This document shows positions 18,452 through 27,110 of a stretch of 40,693 nucleotides of DNA, piece after piece (the first letter of the stretch is position 1; the number at the start of each line of letters is the position of its first letter). Below the pieces are notes generated by a model. It saw nothing but the letters and a program-made list of their open reading frames with translations, was not told the origin of the DNA and searched no databases. The DNA comes from an uncultured Balneolaceae bacterium. Its GTDB lineage: Bacteria; Bacteroidota; Rhodothermia; Balneolales; Balneolaceae. The translations under genes and the position numbers were made by a program. The stretch is from positions 1-40,693 of the forward strand of contig CAJXOW010000031.1 of NCBI GenBank assembly GCA_913057825.1, written 5' to 3'.

Positions 18452-19348
18452 ATGCAAATCATGCATCAACATCGAATCATAACGTGGATCAAAGCTGCAC
18501 GACCGCAAACTCTGCCAGCGGCTGTAGTTCCTGTCCTCGTTGGAGCCGGCCTTGCAATACGTTTTGAATCTTTCTCTCTGGCTGCTTCTGTTGTTGCTTT
18601 AACATGTGCTCTTTTGATTCAAATCGGAACCAATTTCGCCAACGATTATTTTGACTTTGTCAAGGGAGCCGATACCGAGGAACGAGTGGGATTTGAACGG
18701 GCAACGGCTTCAGGACTCATTTCAGCCAAACAGATGCAGCATGCCGCGCTATCGACCATGGCACTTGCCTTGTTCACCGGGTTATACCTGGTTTACATCG
18801 GAGGATGGCCTATACTGGTTATCGGAATATTTTCGATTATTTGCGGTGTTGCCTATACCGGCGGACCGTATCCGCTTGGGTATAATGGGTTGGGAGACGT
18901 ATTCGTATTCCTCTTTTTCGGTATTATTGCGGTGATGGGCACCTATTATGTGAACACCCTGGAATGGACGTGGACCTCGTTTTACTGTTCACTTCCGGTT
19001 GGGGCCCTATCCACCAATATATTGGTAGTCAACAATTTGCGTGATGTTAAGCAAGACCGGAAGGCAGGTAAAAAGACCCTTGGAGTACTTTTTGGCTCTA
19101 CGGCTCTGCGGTGGGAATATATAATAATGGGCAGCATCAGTGTGCTCGTGCCGTTTGTTCTATTCAGTTTTACCAAATTCAACAGCTGGATTTTACTGCC
19201 CCTCCTAACCTTGCCCGCAGGCATCTTTTTATCCCGAATTATCTGGACCGAAACCAATATGTCCAGGCTTAATCGAACACTGGAGCATACGGGACAGTGG
19301 ATGTCGGTATACGGATTACTGTTTGCCGCGGGCATCATTTTATCCTGA
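18452..19348 (+). CDS. menA: 1,4-dihydroxy-2-naphthoate polyprenyltransferase (MenA)
   Basis: This is an integral membrane UbiA-superfamily prenyltransferase that attaches the polyprenyl tail to DHNA. It opens with WIKAARPQTLPAAVVPVLVGAG, typical of MenA, read here in two parts around residues 12-33. The first Asp-rich motif is NDYFDFVKGADTEERVG, and the second prenyl/Mg motif is NNLRDVKQDRKAGKKTLGV. About eight hydrophobic helices span the 298 residues. It diverges from glnN and is followed by a lipoprotein gene, menC and menE on the same strand. ATG 18452 is taken, and ATG 18461 is equally plausible. Confidence 0.93.
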   Translation: MQIMHQHRIITWIKAARPQTLPAAVVPVLVGAGLAIRFESFSLAASVVALTCALLIQIGTNFANDYFDFVKGADTEERVGFERATASGLISAKQMQHAALSTMALALFTGLYLVYIGGWPILVIGIFSIICGVAYTGGPYPLGYNGLGDVFVFLFFGIIAVMGTYYVNTLEWTWTSFYCSLPVGALSTNILVVNNLRDVKQDRKAGKKTLGVLFGSTALRWEYIIMGSISVLVPFVLFSFTKFNSWILLPLLTLPAGIFLSRIIWTETNMSRLNRTLEHTGQWMSVYGLLFAAGIILS

Positions 19349-19532
19349 TCTAAATTGATTATATTCCAATATTGACTTATCTAGCTTACCACAAGGAGTT
19401 TATCGGAATTATCTTGTAATCTATAGGAAAAATCGATAGGCTCCTGGCCTGGATTTCTGACAATTTATGTTTTTATTAAGGAAAGAAATCCCGGCTAGAG
19501 AGACGCAAATCCTTAAATTAATACATTATTCT

Positions 19533-19985
19533 ATGTCGATGCAGAATCTATCCTACTTGATGATCATTTTTCTATTCATCAGTTGTACGGGAACCCAGCA
19601 AACAGGTCCTTCGAAGGATCCCAAAGTTCAGACCACCGGTATCATATTGAAAGTAAACCAGTCTTCCGATCAGGCTTTTTCTGAATTAATTAATTTTTTA
19701 AAAGACAGTGGATTTAAAATGAAAAAAGTCGATCACTTCCAGCATTACTTACTTACAGATTTTAAAACAATGGATGAAGAGATGTACACCTTCAATATCG
19801 AAGCCGTCATACCTCCTGCTGATTCAACGATTGTTGTATTTCGTGGCGAGGCAATCGGCCCGCGTGTCCAAAGTTCAGCGCGAATTCGCCGAGAAATGGG
19901 TCATTTAAGTAATAACTTATGGGATCGCTTCCAGGATGCGGTGATAGGATTTCCACATGAAGAGGTGTACTATACCAGTGACTAA
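19533..19985 (+). CDS. Predicted small lipoprotein between menA and menC
   Basis: The protein has 150 residues from ATG 19533, chosen because it places a lipoprotein signal at the N-terminus: a hydrophobic stretch YLMIIFLFIS followed by Cys in FISCTGTQQ. The frame itself opens 22 codons earlier at 19467. The mature part has a helix-like DQAFSELINFLKDSGF, then FQHYLLTDFKTM and strands such as STIVVFRGEAIGPRV. This resembles small alpha/beta domains of envelope lipoproteins, but I recognise no family. It lies 32 bp before menC and is probably cotranscribed. A role in menaquinone synthesis is not implied by anything in the sequence. Confidence 0.75.
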   Translation: MSMQNLSYLMIIFLFISCTGTQQTGPSKDPKVQTTGIILKVNQSSDQAFSELINFLKDSGFKMKKVDHFQHYLLTDFKTMDEEMYTFNIEAVIPPADSTIVVFRGEAIGPRVQSSARIRREMGHLSNNLWDRFQDAVIGFPHEEVYYTSD

Positions 19986-20017
19986 GTTGAAAATTCAATC
20001 ATTGACAGGGTACCTTT

Positions 20018-21124
20018 GTGCAAATTTTCGAGTATAAAATTCCCTTTAAAACTCCGTTCCGATGGAAAAGTCGGGAAGTGAAATTTCGCAGGGGGATTAT
20101 CATTGCTTCCGAAACGAGTCGCGGAGGATCATTAGCGTTGGGAGAGGCAGCTCCACTCGCCGGACACTCAACCGATACCCTCCCAGCCACCAGAAGTCAA
20201 CTGGTCCAAAACCGGTCAATTTTTCAGGAGCTTCTGCATCAATGTTCCACTCTGGAGCATTGGAACCAAGAGTTGGACGAACATGATCTGACTCCTTCTG
20301 CGCGCTTTGCGCTTGATTCGCTTTTTATGATGCATCATGCGTTTGAACAGCAATTGCTGCCTCAGCAATTACTATTTCCGGATTTTGTCCGTTCTTTTTC
20401 TCTCAACGGTACGATCGGAATACATGACGTTCAACAGGTTTTGGAACAAACAAAAACATGGTATGATAAAGGATTTCGGACGATTAAATACAAGAGCAGT
20501 CGTGACTTTGATAAATTATTTGAAGCAGTAAAACAGGTTCGAACAGCTTACCCTGACCTGACACTAAGGATCGATGTTAACGGACAGTGGAACCTTCAAG
20601 AAGCCCTTAACCACCTCGAAAAATTAAATCCGCTTGATATCGAGTACTGCGAGCAGCCACTACCTCCCGACCAATGGGAAGAGCTCAAAGAACTTACCAA
20701 TCGAAGTAACGTGCCCGTTGCCCTGGACGAATCATTAATGGACTTCAGAGCATTAGATCACGCTGTGAAAACATTTGCAGCTCCATTTCTTATTATCAAA
20801 CCGATGCTGTTCGGTTCCTGGTCAACTTTAATCCAACATCTTCGTAAAGCAAAAGAAAATGGAATGAATATCGTATTATCATCTTTGCTGGACTCGGGAA
20901 TTGCCCGACTCTCCTATGTCACGCTTGCATCGGGGGTGGGAAGCCCCGGATATGCACAAGGACTTGCTACCGGGCAATTGTTAAAACAGGACCTGCTGGA
21001 CTTAAACTCGATGAGCCATAACGGCATCATGGATATGCCCGCCTCGATTGAGTCAATTCAACGCCTTTTGCAAAAGATGAAAACTTCTCATTTAAAAAAG
21101 CTATCTGAAACCGATCCCCCTTAA
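20018..21124 (+). CDS. menC: o-Succinylbenzoate synthase (MenC)
   Basis: This is an enolase-superfamily enzyme dehydrating SHCHC to o-succinylbenzoate. The catalytic set is complete: the KxK pair in IKYKSS (K157, K159), metal ligands D186 (LRIDVNGQW), E212 (EYCEQPLPPD) and D237 (ALDES), and the second-face lysine K261 in IIKPMLFGSW. The N-terminal capping domain covers about 1-125. The start is GTG at 20018, where MQIFEYKIPFKTPF matches the family's opening strand. The product has 368 residues. It lies between the lipoprotein gene and menE. Some family members racemise N-acylamino acids, but the men context makes OSB synthase the natural call. Confidence 0.93.
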   Translation: MQIFEYKIPFKTPFRWKSREVKFRRGIIIASETSRGGSLALGEAAPLAGHSTDTLPATRSQLVQNRSIFQELLHQCSTLEHWNQELDEHDLTPSARFALDSLFMMHHAFEQQLLPQQLLFPDFVRSFSLNGTIGIHDVQQVLEQTKTWYDKGFRTIKYKSSRDFDKLFEAVKQVRTAYPDLTLRIDVNGQWNLQEALNHLEKLNPLDIEYCEQPLPPDQWEELKELTNRSNVPVALDESLMDFRALDHAVKTFAAPFLIIKPMLFGSWSTLIQHLRKAKENGMNIVLSSLLDSGIARLSYVTLASGVGSPGYAQGLATGQLLKQDLLDLNSMSHNGIMDMPASIESIQRLLQKMKTSHLKKLSETDPP

Positions 21125-21233
21125 AAACTTACATTGAAAGATCAGCTTCTTATCAGTAAACTAAATCTTGCTTTTATGAAATTCTCAGCACTTATCTTGA
21201 GCACAAGATCCTAAAGTTTGAACTACGGTAATC

Positions 21234-22733
21234 GTGAACAAACCCTCGCAAAATAGAAAGGAAAACGAACTCCCCCCTCCCCGGAATCTATTCCTGCGAA
21301 CCCCAAACCGGGACTATACTTATTCAAATTTGTATCAATATCAGAAGGGGTTGAAACAGTACTTAGCCAATCGGGCGTTTAGTAGAGGGGAAAAGCTTCT
21401 TCTCATATCTGAACTATCTCCTTCGATGGTGTTCACGATTGCGGCCTGCTGGAATCTTCATATTCCTTTTGTTTCTTTGTCGCCGGATCAGAAAAAATTA
21501 TCAATTTCCCCTCACCTGGCCCATTTGAATATTGGCTGTGCTCTTGCAGCACCCGATGTAGAGCTAGATACGTCGATACCCACCGACATATTGGATCAAT
21601 CATTTATTGAAAGTTGTTCTTCAGATCAACGGGTTAAATATTCTGAACCGCCTACCCGGATTGCGAAAGATTCCAATCAAATATTCGGCGTGTTTTACTC
21701 CTCCGGTTCCAGCGGCGCCCCCAAACTGATTCCCCTAAAAAGAAGACAGCTGTATCATGCCCGTCAAGCTGCGGCTGTCAGACTAAAACCTGCCGCCAAT
21801 CACAGTTGGATGCTTTGCCTTCCTCCCTATCACATTGGGGGAACAGCGGTGATTCTTCGATCTTTGGGCTATGGAAATGCAATCCACCTGGTTCCACGAT
21901 TTGAGAAAAAAGTCATAAAAGATTTATTAAAAAATGAATCGTCCATTCAGGCTGCGTCCATGGTCCCCACCATGTTGCGCCGGTTGCTTGACTTGTCGGA
22001 CTTTGAAGTTCATACCAATTTCAAGGGTATTTTGCTGGGCGGCGGACCTATCGACTCCTCCCTGGTTTCTGAAGCCACCGGCAGGGGTATACCGGTAATC
22101 AACAGTTATGGAATGACCGAAACCTGCGCTCAAATTACCTCCCACCGGATCGGCCCTGAAACCGCAGCAGCTAAAAGGGATAGTGTTGGAAAGGTATTCA
22201 CACCCAACCAAATTCAAATCCGATCGGAAAATGGAGAAGTTCTTGAATCGGATCAAACCGGTTTGATTTGGTTGAAGGGCCCGCAAGTTTTTGACGGGTA
22301 TATCGAGGCTTCCTTAAATGAACATCACTTTGACCCGGATGGATGGTTTAATACCGGAGATTACGGTTATATGGACCGTAAAGGGTATGTATATATTTCC
22401 ATGCGGCGGACCGATCAAATTGTTAGTGGTGGAAAAAACATCAACCCGCATGAAATCGAACAATTATTACTCGAATGGAGTCAGATAAAAGAAGTGGCCG
22501 TTGTTGGAATACCGGATACGGAATGGGGAGAACAAGCAATCGCAGTAGTCATCCCCGCCGATTCAGACCATTTCCCTACGTATGAAGCGTTGAAAAGATA
22601 CCTGGAGAGCAGAGTCGAATCATACAAGATTCCTAAAAGCATAGCGGTACGTGATCAATTACCGAAAACCCCGGTGGGCAAGATCAAACGAATAGAACTC
22701 AAAAAAGAGCTAGCCAATTCTATAAGGGATTAA
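21234..22733 (+). CDS. menE: o-Succinylbenzoate-CoA ligase (MenE)
   Basis: This is an ANL-superfamily adenylating enzyme that activates o-succinylbenzoate to its CoA thioester, the MenB substrate. The ATP P-loop is FYSSGSSGAPKLIPL at about 154-168. Further core motifs are LPPYHIGGTAV, ILLGGGPID, NSYGMTETCAQI, GWFNTGDYGYMD and the C-terminal lysine motif KTPVGKIKR. The last is where the catalytic Lys of the mobile C-terminal domain lies. The product has 499 residues and the start is GTG at 21234. The specific substrate rests on its place directly after menC. A hairpin just after the stop separates it from the converging sulfurtransferase gene. Confidence 0.92.
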   Translation: MNKPSQNRKENELPPPRNLFLRTPNRDYTYSNLYQYQKGLKQYLANRAFSRGEKLLLISELSPSMVFTIAACWNLHIPFVSLSPDQKKLSISPHLAHLNIGCALAAPDVELDTSIPTDILDQSFIESCSSDQRVKYSEPPTRIAKDSNQIFGVFYSSGSSGAPKLIPLKRRQLYHARQAAAVRLKPAANHSWMLCLPPYHIGGTAVILRSLGYGNAIHLVPRFEKKVIKDLLKNESSIQAASMVPTMLRRLLDLSDFEVHTNFKGILLGGGPIDSSLVSEATGRGIPVINSYGMTETCAQITSHRIGPETAAAKRDSVGKVFTPNQIQIRSENGEVLESDQTGLIWLKGPQVFDGYIEASLNEHHFDPDGWFNTGDYGYMDRKGYVYISMRRTDQIVSGGKNINPHEIEQLLLEWSQIKEVAVVGIPDTEWGEQAIAVVIPADSDHFPTYEALKRYLESRVESYKIPKSIAVRDQLPKTPVGKIKRIELKKELANSIRD

Positions 22734-22736
22734 AAA

Positions 22737-22776
22737 ACTGGCAGGCCGTGTCATAAAGAAGATACGGCCTGCCAGT
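22737..22776 (-). terminator. Strong intrinsic terminator, sulfurtransferase gene (also after menE)
   Basis: A 16-bp stem (22737-22752 with 22761-22776, one G-U pair) has an 8-nt loop. The core arms are CTGGCAGGCCGT and ACGGCCTGCCAG. On the minus strand it is followed by TTTTTT, so it ends the sulfurtransferase transcript. It lies 4 bp past the menE stop and probably blocks read-through in both directions. Confidence 0.88.
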
Positions 22777-22794
22777 AAGCTTTAAAGCGTCACG

Positions 22795-23643
22795 TCATCG
22801 GCCGGTTTCGATGGGAGCCTCCACGAGATTTCCCCATTCGGTCCATGAACCATCATAATTTCGGACGTTGGAGAAATCGAGCAATTCGTGAAGAACAAAC
22901 CAGCTATGAGCCGAACGTTCTCCAATTCGGCAGTAGGTGATAACATCTTTGTCAGACGTTATTCCCTCCTGCTCATATAACTTCTTGAGCTCTTCGGTAG
23001 ATTTAAAAGTACCATTCTCGTTGACAGCTTTTGACCAGGGGATATTACTGGCGCCCGGAATATGTCCGCCACGCTGGCAGGTTTCATTCAGTCCCTCGGG
23101 AGCCAGTTTCTCGCCGGAAAATTCTTCGGGAGAACGTACATCGACCAAACCGAAGTTTTGGCTGTTATCCAGTGTATCCTGAACGTCTTGTCGAAAGGCA
23201 CGCAAGTCACTATTTACTTCAGTGATCGTATAATCAGCTTTAGGTACAGAAGGGGTTTCCTTCGTCAGCTCTCGACCTTCATCTACCCATTTTTTCTTGC
23301 CTCCGTCGATTAGATGAGCCTTTTCATGCCCATAATATTTCAACTGCCAGTACGCCCAAGCAGCAAACCAATTATTGTTGTCCCCGTATAAGACCACAGT
23401 GGTATCCGGATTGATTCCCGAATTTTCCAACAGCTTTTCAAATTCTTCCTTTTTCGCTATGGTTCGCTGTGTTTGGTCCTGCAACTGGGTTTTCCAGTTC
23501 CAGCCAAATGCTCCCGGTATGTGACCTTCCTCGTAGGAGTCCGTGTTTACATCAACCTCCACCAATTGTATGCCTTTATCGTTTTTATGTTCATCGGCCC
23601 AATCTGTGGAGACCAATACGTTTTTATCGGTACTAGAAGCCAT
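22795..23643 (-). CDS. Thiosulfate sulfurtransferase, two rhodanese domains
   Basis: This protein transfers sulfane sulfur from a donor such as thiosulfate to a thiol or cyanide acceptor. It has two rhodanese domains. The first (about 10-130) lacks the active Cys, with LYGDNNNWFA at that place, as is normal. The second (about 155-275) carries the active loop YCRIGERSAHSW with C238. The CRIGERS loop is the type seen in actinobacterial CysA-like rhodaneses rather than the CGSGVT loop of mercaptopyruvate sulfurtransferases. The protein has 282 residues, full length. Upstream on the same strand are an intrinsic terminator and a Cys-rich short ORF (23735-23897), which suggest attenuation control by cysteine supply. 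It ends in a strong terminator. Confidence 0.9.
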   Translation of the reverse strand: MASSTDKNVLVSTDWADEHKNDKGIQLVEVDVNTDSYEEGHIPGAFGWNWKTQLQDQTQRTIAKKEEFEKLLENSGINPDTTVVLYGDNNNWFAAWAYWQLKYYGHEKAHLIDGGKKKWVDEGRELTKETPSVPKADYTITEVNSDLRAFRQDVQDTLDNSQNFGLVDVRSPEEFSGEKLAPEGLNETCQRGGHIPGASNIPWSKAVNENGTFKSTEELKKLYEQEGITSDKDVITYCRIGERSAHSWFVLHELLDFSNVRNYDGSWTEWGNLVEAPIETGR

Positions 23644-23734
23644 GATTTTATGGTTTATTTTGATATTAGTGTTTAGGTTTATCAGGTGAGTAAAACGCTT
23701 TCTGCTTTAAATCCGGTAGACAGGCAAATAAAAA

Positions 23735-23763
23735 AAGGCCCGCTGCCGGTGGCAGCGGGCCTT
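23735..23763 (-). terminator. Leader terminator (attenuator candidate) before the sulfurtransferase gene
   Basis: A perfect 13-bp stem, AAGGCCCGCTGCC (23735-23747) with GGCAGCGGGCCTT (23751-23763), has a 3-nt loop. On the minus strand it is followed by a run of seven T, then ATTT. It starts 26 bp after the stop of the Cys-rich ORF and lies about 85 bp before the sulfurtransferase start. A textbook terminator in a 5' leader is hard to explain except as an attenuator or as the end of the upstream transcript. Confidence 0.88.
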
Positions 23764-23789
23764 AAACTCAAATCTACAAACAGAATAAT

Positions 23790-23897
23790 TTACATACAAT
23801 AAGGCTTCCACTTCCTCCGGCGTGACCGACAGGTATCGGTACAGTCATTACACTGCATGGAACAACAACAGAGATTGTGAAAGCTTAAATACTGCAT
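23790..23897 (-). CDS. Cys-rich 35-residue leader peptide candidate
   Basis: ATG at 23897 opens a 35-codon frame ending in TAA at 23790-23792. The product has seven Cys: C10, C11, C12, C16, C19, C23 and C34, with core LCCCSMQCNDC. The tail is basic (CRSRRRKWK). All seven Cys codons are TGT. A 5-bp stem (ACCGA/TCGGT at 23825-23840) covers the C23 codon and could act as a pause hairpin. GCCTTA, just before the last Cys codon, is complementary to TAAGGC at the base of the terminator. I saw no stronger antiterminator by eye. Promoter, Cys-rich ORF, terminator and sulfurtransferase in this order point to cysteine-sensing attenuation. A metal-binding micropeptide is the other reading. Confidence 0.7.
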   Translation of the reverse strand: MQYLSFHNLCCCSMQCNDCTDTCRSRRRKWKPYCM

Positions 23898-23937
23898 GTT
23901 TATTGAATTGATATATTACTACGTTTGTGAGCCAATT

Positions 23938-23966
23938 ATGATATCATTTCGATTACTTATTGTCAA
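23938..23966 (-). promoter_or_regulatory. Sigma70-like promoter of the Cys-leader / sulfurtransferase unit
   Basis: On the minus strand TTGACA (23961-23966) and TATCAT (23938-23943) are 17 bp apart. This is a perfect -35 and a 5-of-6 -10 element by the general bacterial consensus. The -10 lies in the palindrome ATGATATCAT. It sits right after the purB stop and would start transcription about 30-35 nt before the leader ATG. Bacteroidetes promoters usually follow another consensus (TTG/TAnnTTTG), so this needs mapping. Confidence 0.5.
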
Positions 23967-23975
23967 CCTTCTAAT

Positions 23976-25280
23976 TCACTCATCCCCGGAAAGGCCCACC
24001 CTTTCAAAAATTCGGTCAATATTACGGGTGTGATGATCGAGGTTAAATGCCTCATTCAGCTCCTCGTCTGATAAATTATCCTGAATTGTATTATCCTCTT
24101 TTGCCAAGTTTCGAAAAGATCGGTTTTCCTCCCATGCTTTCATGGCAAGAGGCTGCACAGTATCGTACGCTTTTTCACGTGAAAGACCGTGATCTATCAA
24201 TGCCAGCAGCAATCGTTGGGAAAATATCAGCCCGTGGGTGGCATAAATATTGTCTTTCATACGATCCTCATATACCACGAGTTGATCAATAACCCCGGAA
24301 AATCGTTTGATCATGTAGTCCAATAGGGTCGTTGCATCGGGTAAAATAACTCGCTCGACGGAAGAATGGGAGATATCCCGTTCATGCCAAAGGGGAATAT
24401 TTTCATAAGCTGGCGTCATAAATCCTCGCAACATACGAGCACATCCCGTTATGTTTTCAGAACTAACCGGATTTCGCTTATGAGGCATGGCCGAAGATCC
24501 CTTTTGACCCTTGCCAAAAAACTCTTCCGCCTCCCGCACCTCGGTCCGCTGCAAATGCCGAACTTCCACGGCCATTTTTTCCATTGTGGATCCGATCAAT
24601 GCAATGGCGGCAATATAGTGGGCATGTCGGTCACGCTGAAGCGTCTGCGTTGAAATGGGCGCCGGCTGAATGTCCAGGCGTTCACAAACATACTGTTCCA
24701 CTTCCGGCGGTATATTGGCAAAGGTACCCACAGCCCCCGACATTTTTCCGAATTCCACATCTTTTGCCGCCTTTTCAAATCGTTCCCGGTTTCGTTTCAT
24801 CTCTTCATACCAGAGCGCGCACTTCAATCCAAATGTCGTGGGCTCGGCATGGACCCCATGGGTCCGCCCCATCATCACCGTGTATTTATGTTTTTTGGCC
24901 TTTCGAGCGAGTACCTCGATGAAGTGATCCAGGTCTTCACGTAAAATCTTATTCGCCTGCTTTAGGCGATATCCCAATGCGGTATCAACCACGTCGGTGG
25001 AAGTCAGACCGTAGTGAACCCATTTCTTCTCATCTCCGAGAGATTCCGACACTGATCGGGTAAATGCGACCACATCATGCTTGGTTTCTTTTTCGATCTC
25101 CTTAATGCGATCAACATCAAAGGCGGCTTTCTCATAAAGAACATCGACATCCTCCTCCGGTATTTTACCCAATTTACTCCAAGCCCAGCAGGCTGCCAGT
25201 TCTACGTCCAGCCACGACTGAAATTTATTCTGCTCGGACCATATTTTGTTCATTTCTTCCCGTGAATATCGATCTATCAT
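23976..25280 (-). CDS. purB: Adenylosuccinate lyase
   Basis: This enzyme acts twice in purine synthesis, splitting fumarate from SAICAR and from adenylosuccinate. It is a member of the fumarase/aspartase superfamily. Visible are the first conserved block [15 protein letters not shown] with the catalytic-base region H141, and the signature loop [17 protein letters not shown] (about 261-277) with the catalytic serines. TSTDVVDTA lies near residue 94-101. At 434 residues it has the length of the compact Bacillus-type PurB. The N-terminal [16 protein letters not shown] is a classic start. No other pur gene is nearby. A promoter for the next transcription unit begins just past its stop. Confidence 0.95.
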   Translation of the reverse strand: MIDRYSREEMNKIWSEQNKFQSWLDVELAACWAWSKLGKIPEEDVDVLYEKAAFDVDRIKEIEKETKHDVVAFTRSVSESLGDEKKWVHYGLTSTDVVDTALGYRLKQANKILREDLDHFIEVLARKAKKHKYTVMMGRTHGVHAEPTTFGLKCALWYEEMKRNRERFEKAAKDVEFGKMSGAVGTFANIPPEVEQYVCERLDIQPAPISTQTLQRDRHAHYIAAIALIGSTMEKMAVEVRHLQRTEVREAEEFFGKGQKGSSAMPHKRNPVSSENITGCARMLRGFMTPAYENIPLWHERDISHSSVERVILPDATTLLDYMIKRFSGVIDQLVVYEDRMKDNIYATHGLIFSQRLLLALIDHGLSREKAYDTVQPLAMKAWEENRSFRNLAKEDNTIQDNLSDEELNEAFNLDHHTRNIDRIFERVGLSGDE

Positions 25281-25346
25281 GTAAGAATTATTTTTAAAGT
25301 TTGGTAAAGTAGCTAACTAATATTCATTCTGTTTATATCCCATTCA

Positions 25347-26861
25347 TTACTGTCTGGGAATTTTGATCAATGTTCCCTTACCTACCCGGGTATCCATATG
25401 CAATTGATTAACTATAGCCAAGTGATCGGCTTCCAGATCCATTGGCAATGATTTGGGGATTAGCTCCCGAAATATTGCAGTTCTGTCAGACGCCAGGGTA
25501 TGCAGCCTTACGGGATTGATGGCCAAAATACTTTCATCGGTCAATCTTTGAAAACCTTCAGCCGCTTTTCTCATAGACCCTACATATTGATCAAACGAAG
25601 AGAGATCGGAGTACCCCAGGTACCGGTAAACATTACCCTCATGTTCAATCGCGTATATATACAGTTTTAACGGTCCCTCCCGGGTCTCGGCCCTGGCTAT
25701 TGCCTGGTAAGCTGACAGATCATCCCGACTAGCCGGCTGCTGGCTTTCGACGGTTATCCCCTCCTGTGCCAGGAACTTTTCTACAGCCATTTTCGGCGAG
25801 TCGGAATCCGATTCGATGGTAAACTGTACGACGGCTTTTTGCTCGGGCGCCGCAAGAATTACGCTGGCTCGCTGATTATACAACTGCCAATCCGACGGCA
25901 CCGGAAAACGAAAAGCCAAATCCGGGTGATAGAAAATTTCATCGCGTACAAAACCCTCTCTTGGATTGTCACTGTAGATGATTCCATCGAGCATATCGAA
26001 ATAGGAGGCGCGTTCCACCTTATTCATCTCGTAGCCTTTGGCCCGCCACTGGTCGGCCAACTGAGGTATTTTCTGTTCGCGATCTCCCGGATCCGGGTGC
26101 GTGGACAACAATGAGGGTAAACTTTGCCCGCTTTTGTCGGACAGTCGACGAAGCGAGGTGAAAAATTCAGCCCCCTCCGATGCCTCATAACCCGCCATGA
26201 CCGCATACTCCACTCCCAGGCGGTCCGATTCCCGTTCATCATCTCTGCCGTATTTCAAAAAAAGAAGCTTGGTCGCCGAACTTCCGACCTGCAACAGATC
26301 CTGACCTGGCAGTCCAAATACTTCCTGTCCAACCACCGCACCACCTACCAGTGCTATCTGCCCGGCTTTTTGCTCAAATGCCCGCTGAGAGGCGTGTCGT
26401 GCTGCAACATGGCCAATCTCATGTCCCAGCACCACCGCCAATTGGGCTTCATTATTGAGATGGGCCAACAAACCTCGTGTGACATAAATGTAGCCGCCGG
26501 GAAGGGCAAAAGCATTCACTACCGGACTGTCGAGTACCCGGAATGTAAATTCGGTCTGGCGATATTTTTCGAGAGTGGAAGAGCGTCTCATATGACTCTC
26601 CTTCAGAACTTTACGCCCTACTCTTTTCACATAATTGGTTACGGTCGTATCCGGGTAAATTCCATACTGCTGTTGTATGCTATTATCCGCTTCGCTACCG
26701 ATTCGAATTTCTTCCTCCCAGGTATAACCGTATGCACGCTTTGTACCTGTAACCGGACTCTTTTGAACCGTACAAGAAGTCCAGCCGGAGCCGATTACGA
26801 GAACCACCAATATCGAAATCAGTACCGTTCTATTACTGATAAATTCTTTTATGATCTGCAT
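25347..26861 (-). CDS. M48-family zinc metalloprotease, predicted lipoprotein
   Basis: This is a periplasmic M48 peptidase of the kind related to BepA/LoiP, which degrades or helps mature outer-membrane proteins. The start ATG 26861 gives a lipoprotein signal: helix VLISILVVLVIGSGWTS then C30. The frame opens 33 codons earlier at a weaker site. The catalytic motif is VVLGHEIGHVAARH, with H147, E148 and H151, and the third zinc ligand is probably E209 in DERESDRLG. An extended C-terminal part (about 300-504) includes a domain with PDLAFRFPVPSDWQLYN and ends in LAIVNQLHMDTRVGKGTLIKIP, a pattern common in the family's longer members. The product is 504 residues. Confidence 0.88.
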   Translation of the reverse strand: MQIIKEFISNRTVLISILVVLVIGSGWTSCTVQKSPVTGTKRAYGYTWEEEIRIGSEADNSIQQQYGIYPDTTVTNYVKRVGRKVLKESHMRRSSTLEKYRQTEFTFRVLDSPVVNAFALPGGYIYVTRGLLAHLNNEAQLAVVLGHEIGHVAARHASQRAFEQKAGQIALVGGAVVGQEVFGLPGQDLLQVGSSATKLLFLKYGRDDERESDRLGVEYAVMAGYEASEGAEFFTSLRRLSDKSGQSLPSLLSTHPDPGDREQKIPQLADQWRAKGYEMNKVERASYFDMLDGIIYSDNPREGFVRDEIFYHPDLAFRFPVPSDWQLYNQRASVILAAPEQKAVVQFTIESDSDSPKMAVEKFLAQEGITVESQQPASRDDLSAYQAIARAETREGPLKLYIYAIEHEGNVYRYLGYSDLSSFDQYVGSMRKAAEGFQRLTDESILAINPVRLHTLASDRTAIFRELIPKSLPMDLEADHLAIVNQLHMDTRVGKGTLIKIPRQ

Positions 26862-27110
26862 TCTATTCTGAACGTTGGTTTTGGTCTTTTTAAATATGAA
26901 CTCAAAATTAAGGATATCTTTAAACAAAACATAAGCCTGCAGCAAAGGACGGAAAAACACGGGGCAGTTTCCGATGCGGCAAACTTTCTTCGTTAGTCGA
27001 CAATTAAGGCTTGAGTGCCGTAATAACTGATTCTATTTATTACAGCTTTATATCCAAAAAATTTAATGTGTCGGAACCCTCGTCCGGGTTTTCTGTCCTT
27101 TGCTTCGACT
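26862..27110. other. Spacer upstream of the M48 peptidase gene
   Basis: This 249-bp region separates the DUF2779 gene from the M48 gene. It holds a 10-bp stem-loop, GCCGTAATAA (27017-27026) with TTATTACAGC (27037-27046). Facing the plus strand it is followed only by a short TTTA, so I do not call it a terminator. A weaker AACCC/GGGTT hairpin lies at about 27078. No convincing gene is seen. Confidence 0.4.

Noticed and set aside
22795..23643. Missing active-site Cys in the first rhodanese domain as a defect
   Set aside because: Two-domain rhodaneses normally have an inactive N-terminal domain; the C-terminal loop with C238 is intact.
26124..26996. 290-residue plus-strand frame
   Set aside because: It lies wholly antisense to the M48 peptidase gene and its upstream region and has no recognisable domain.
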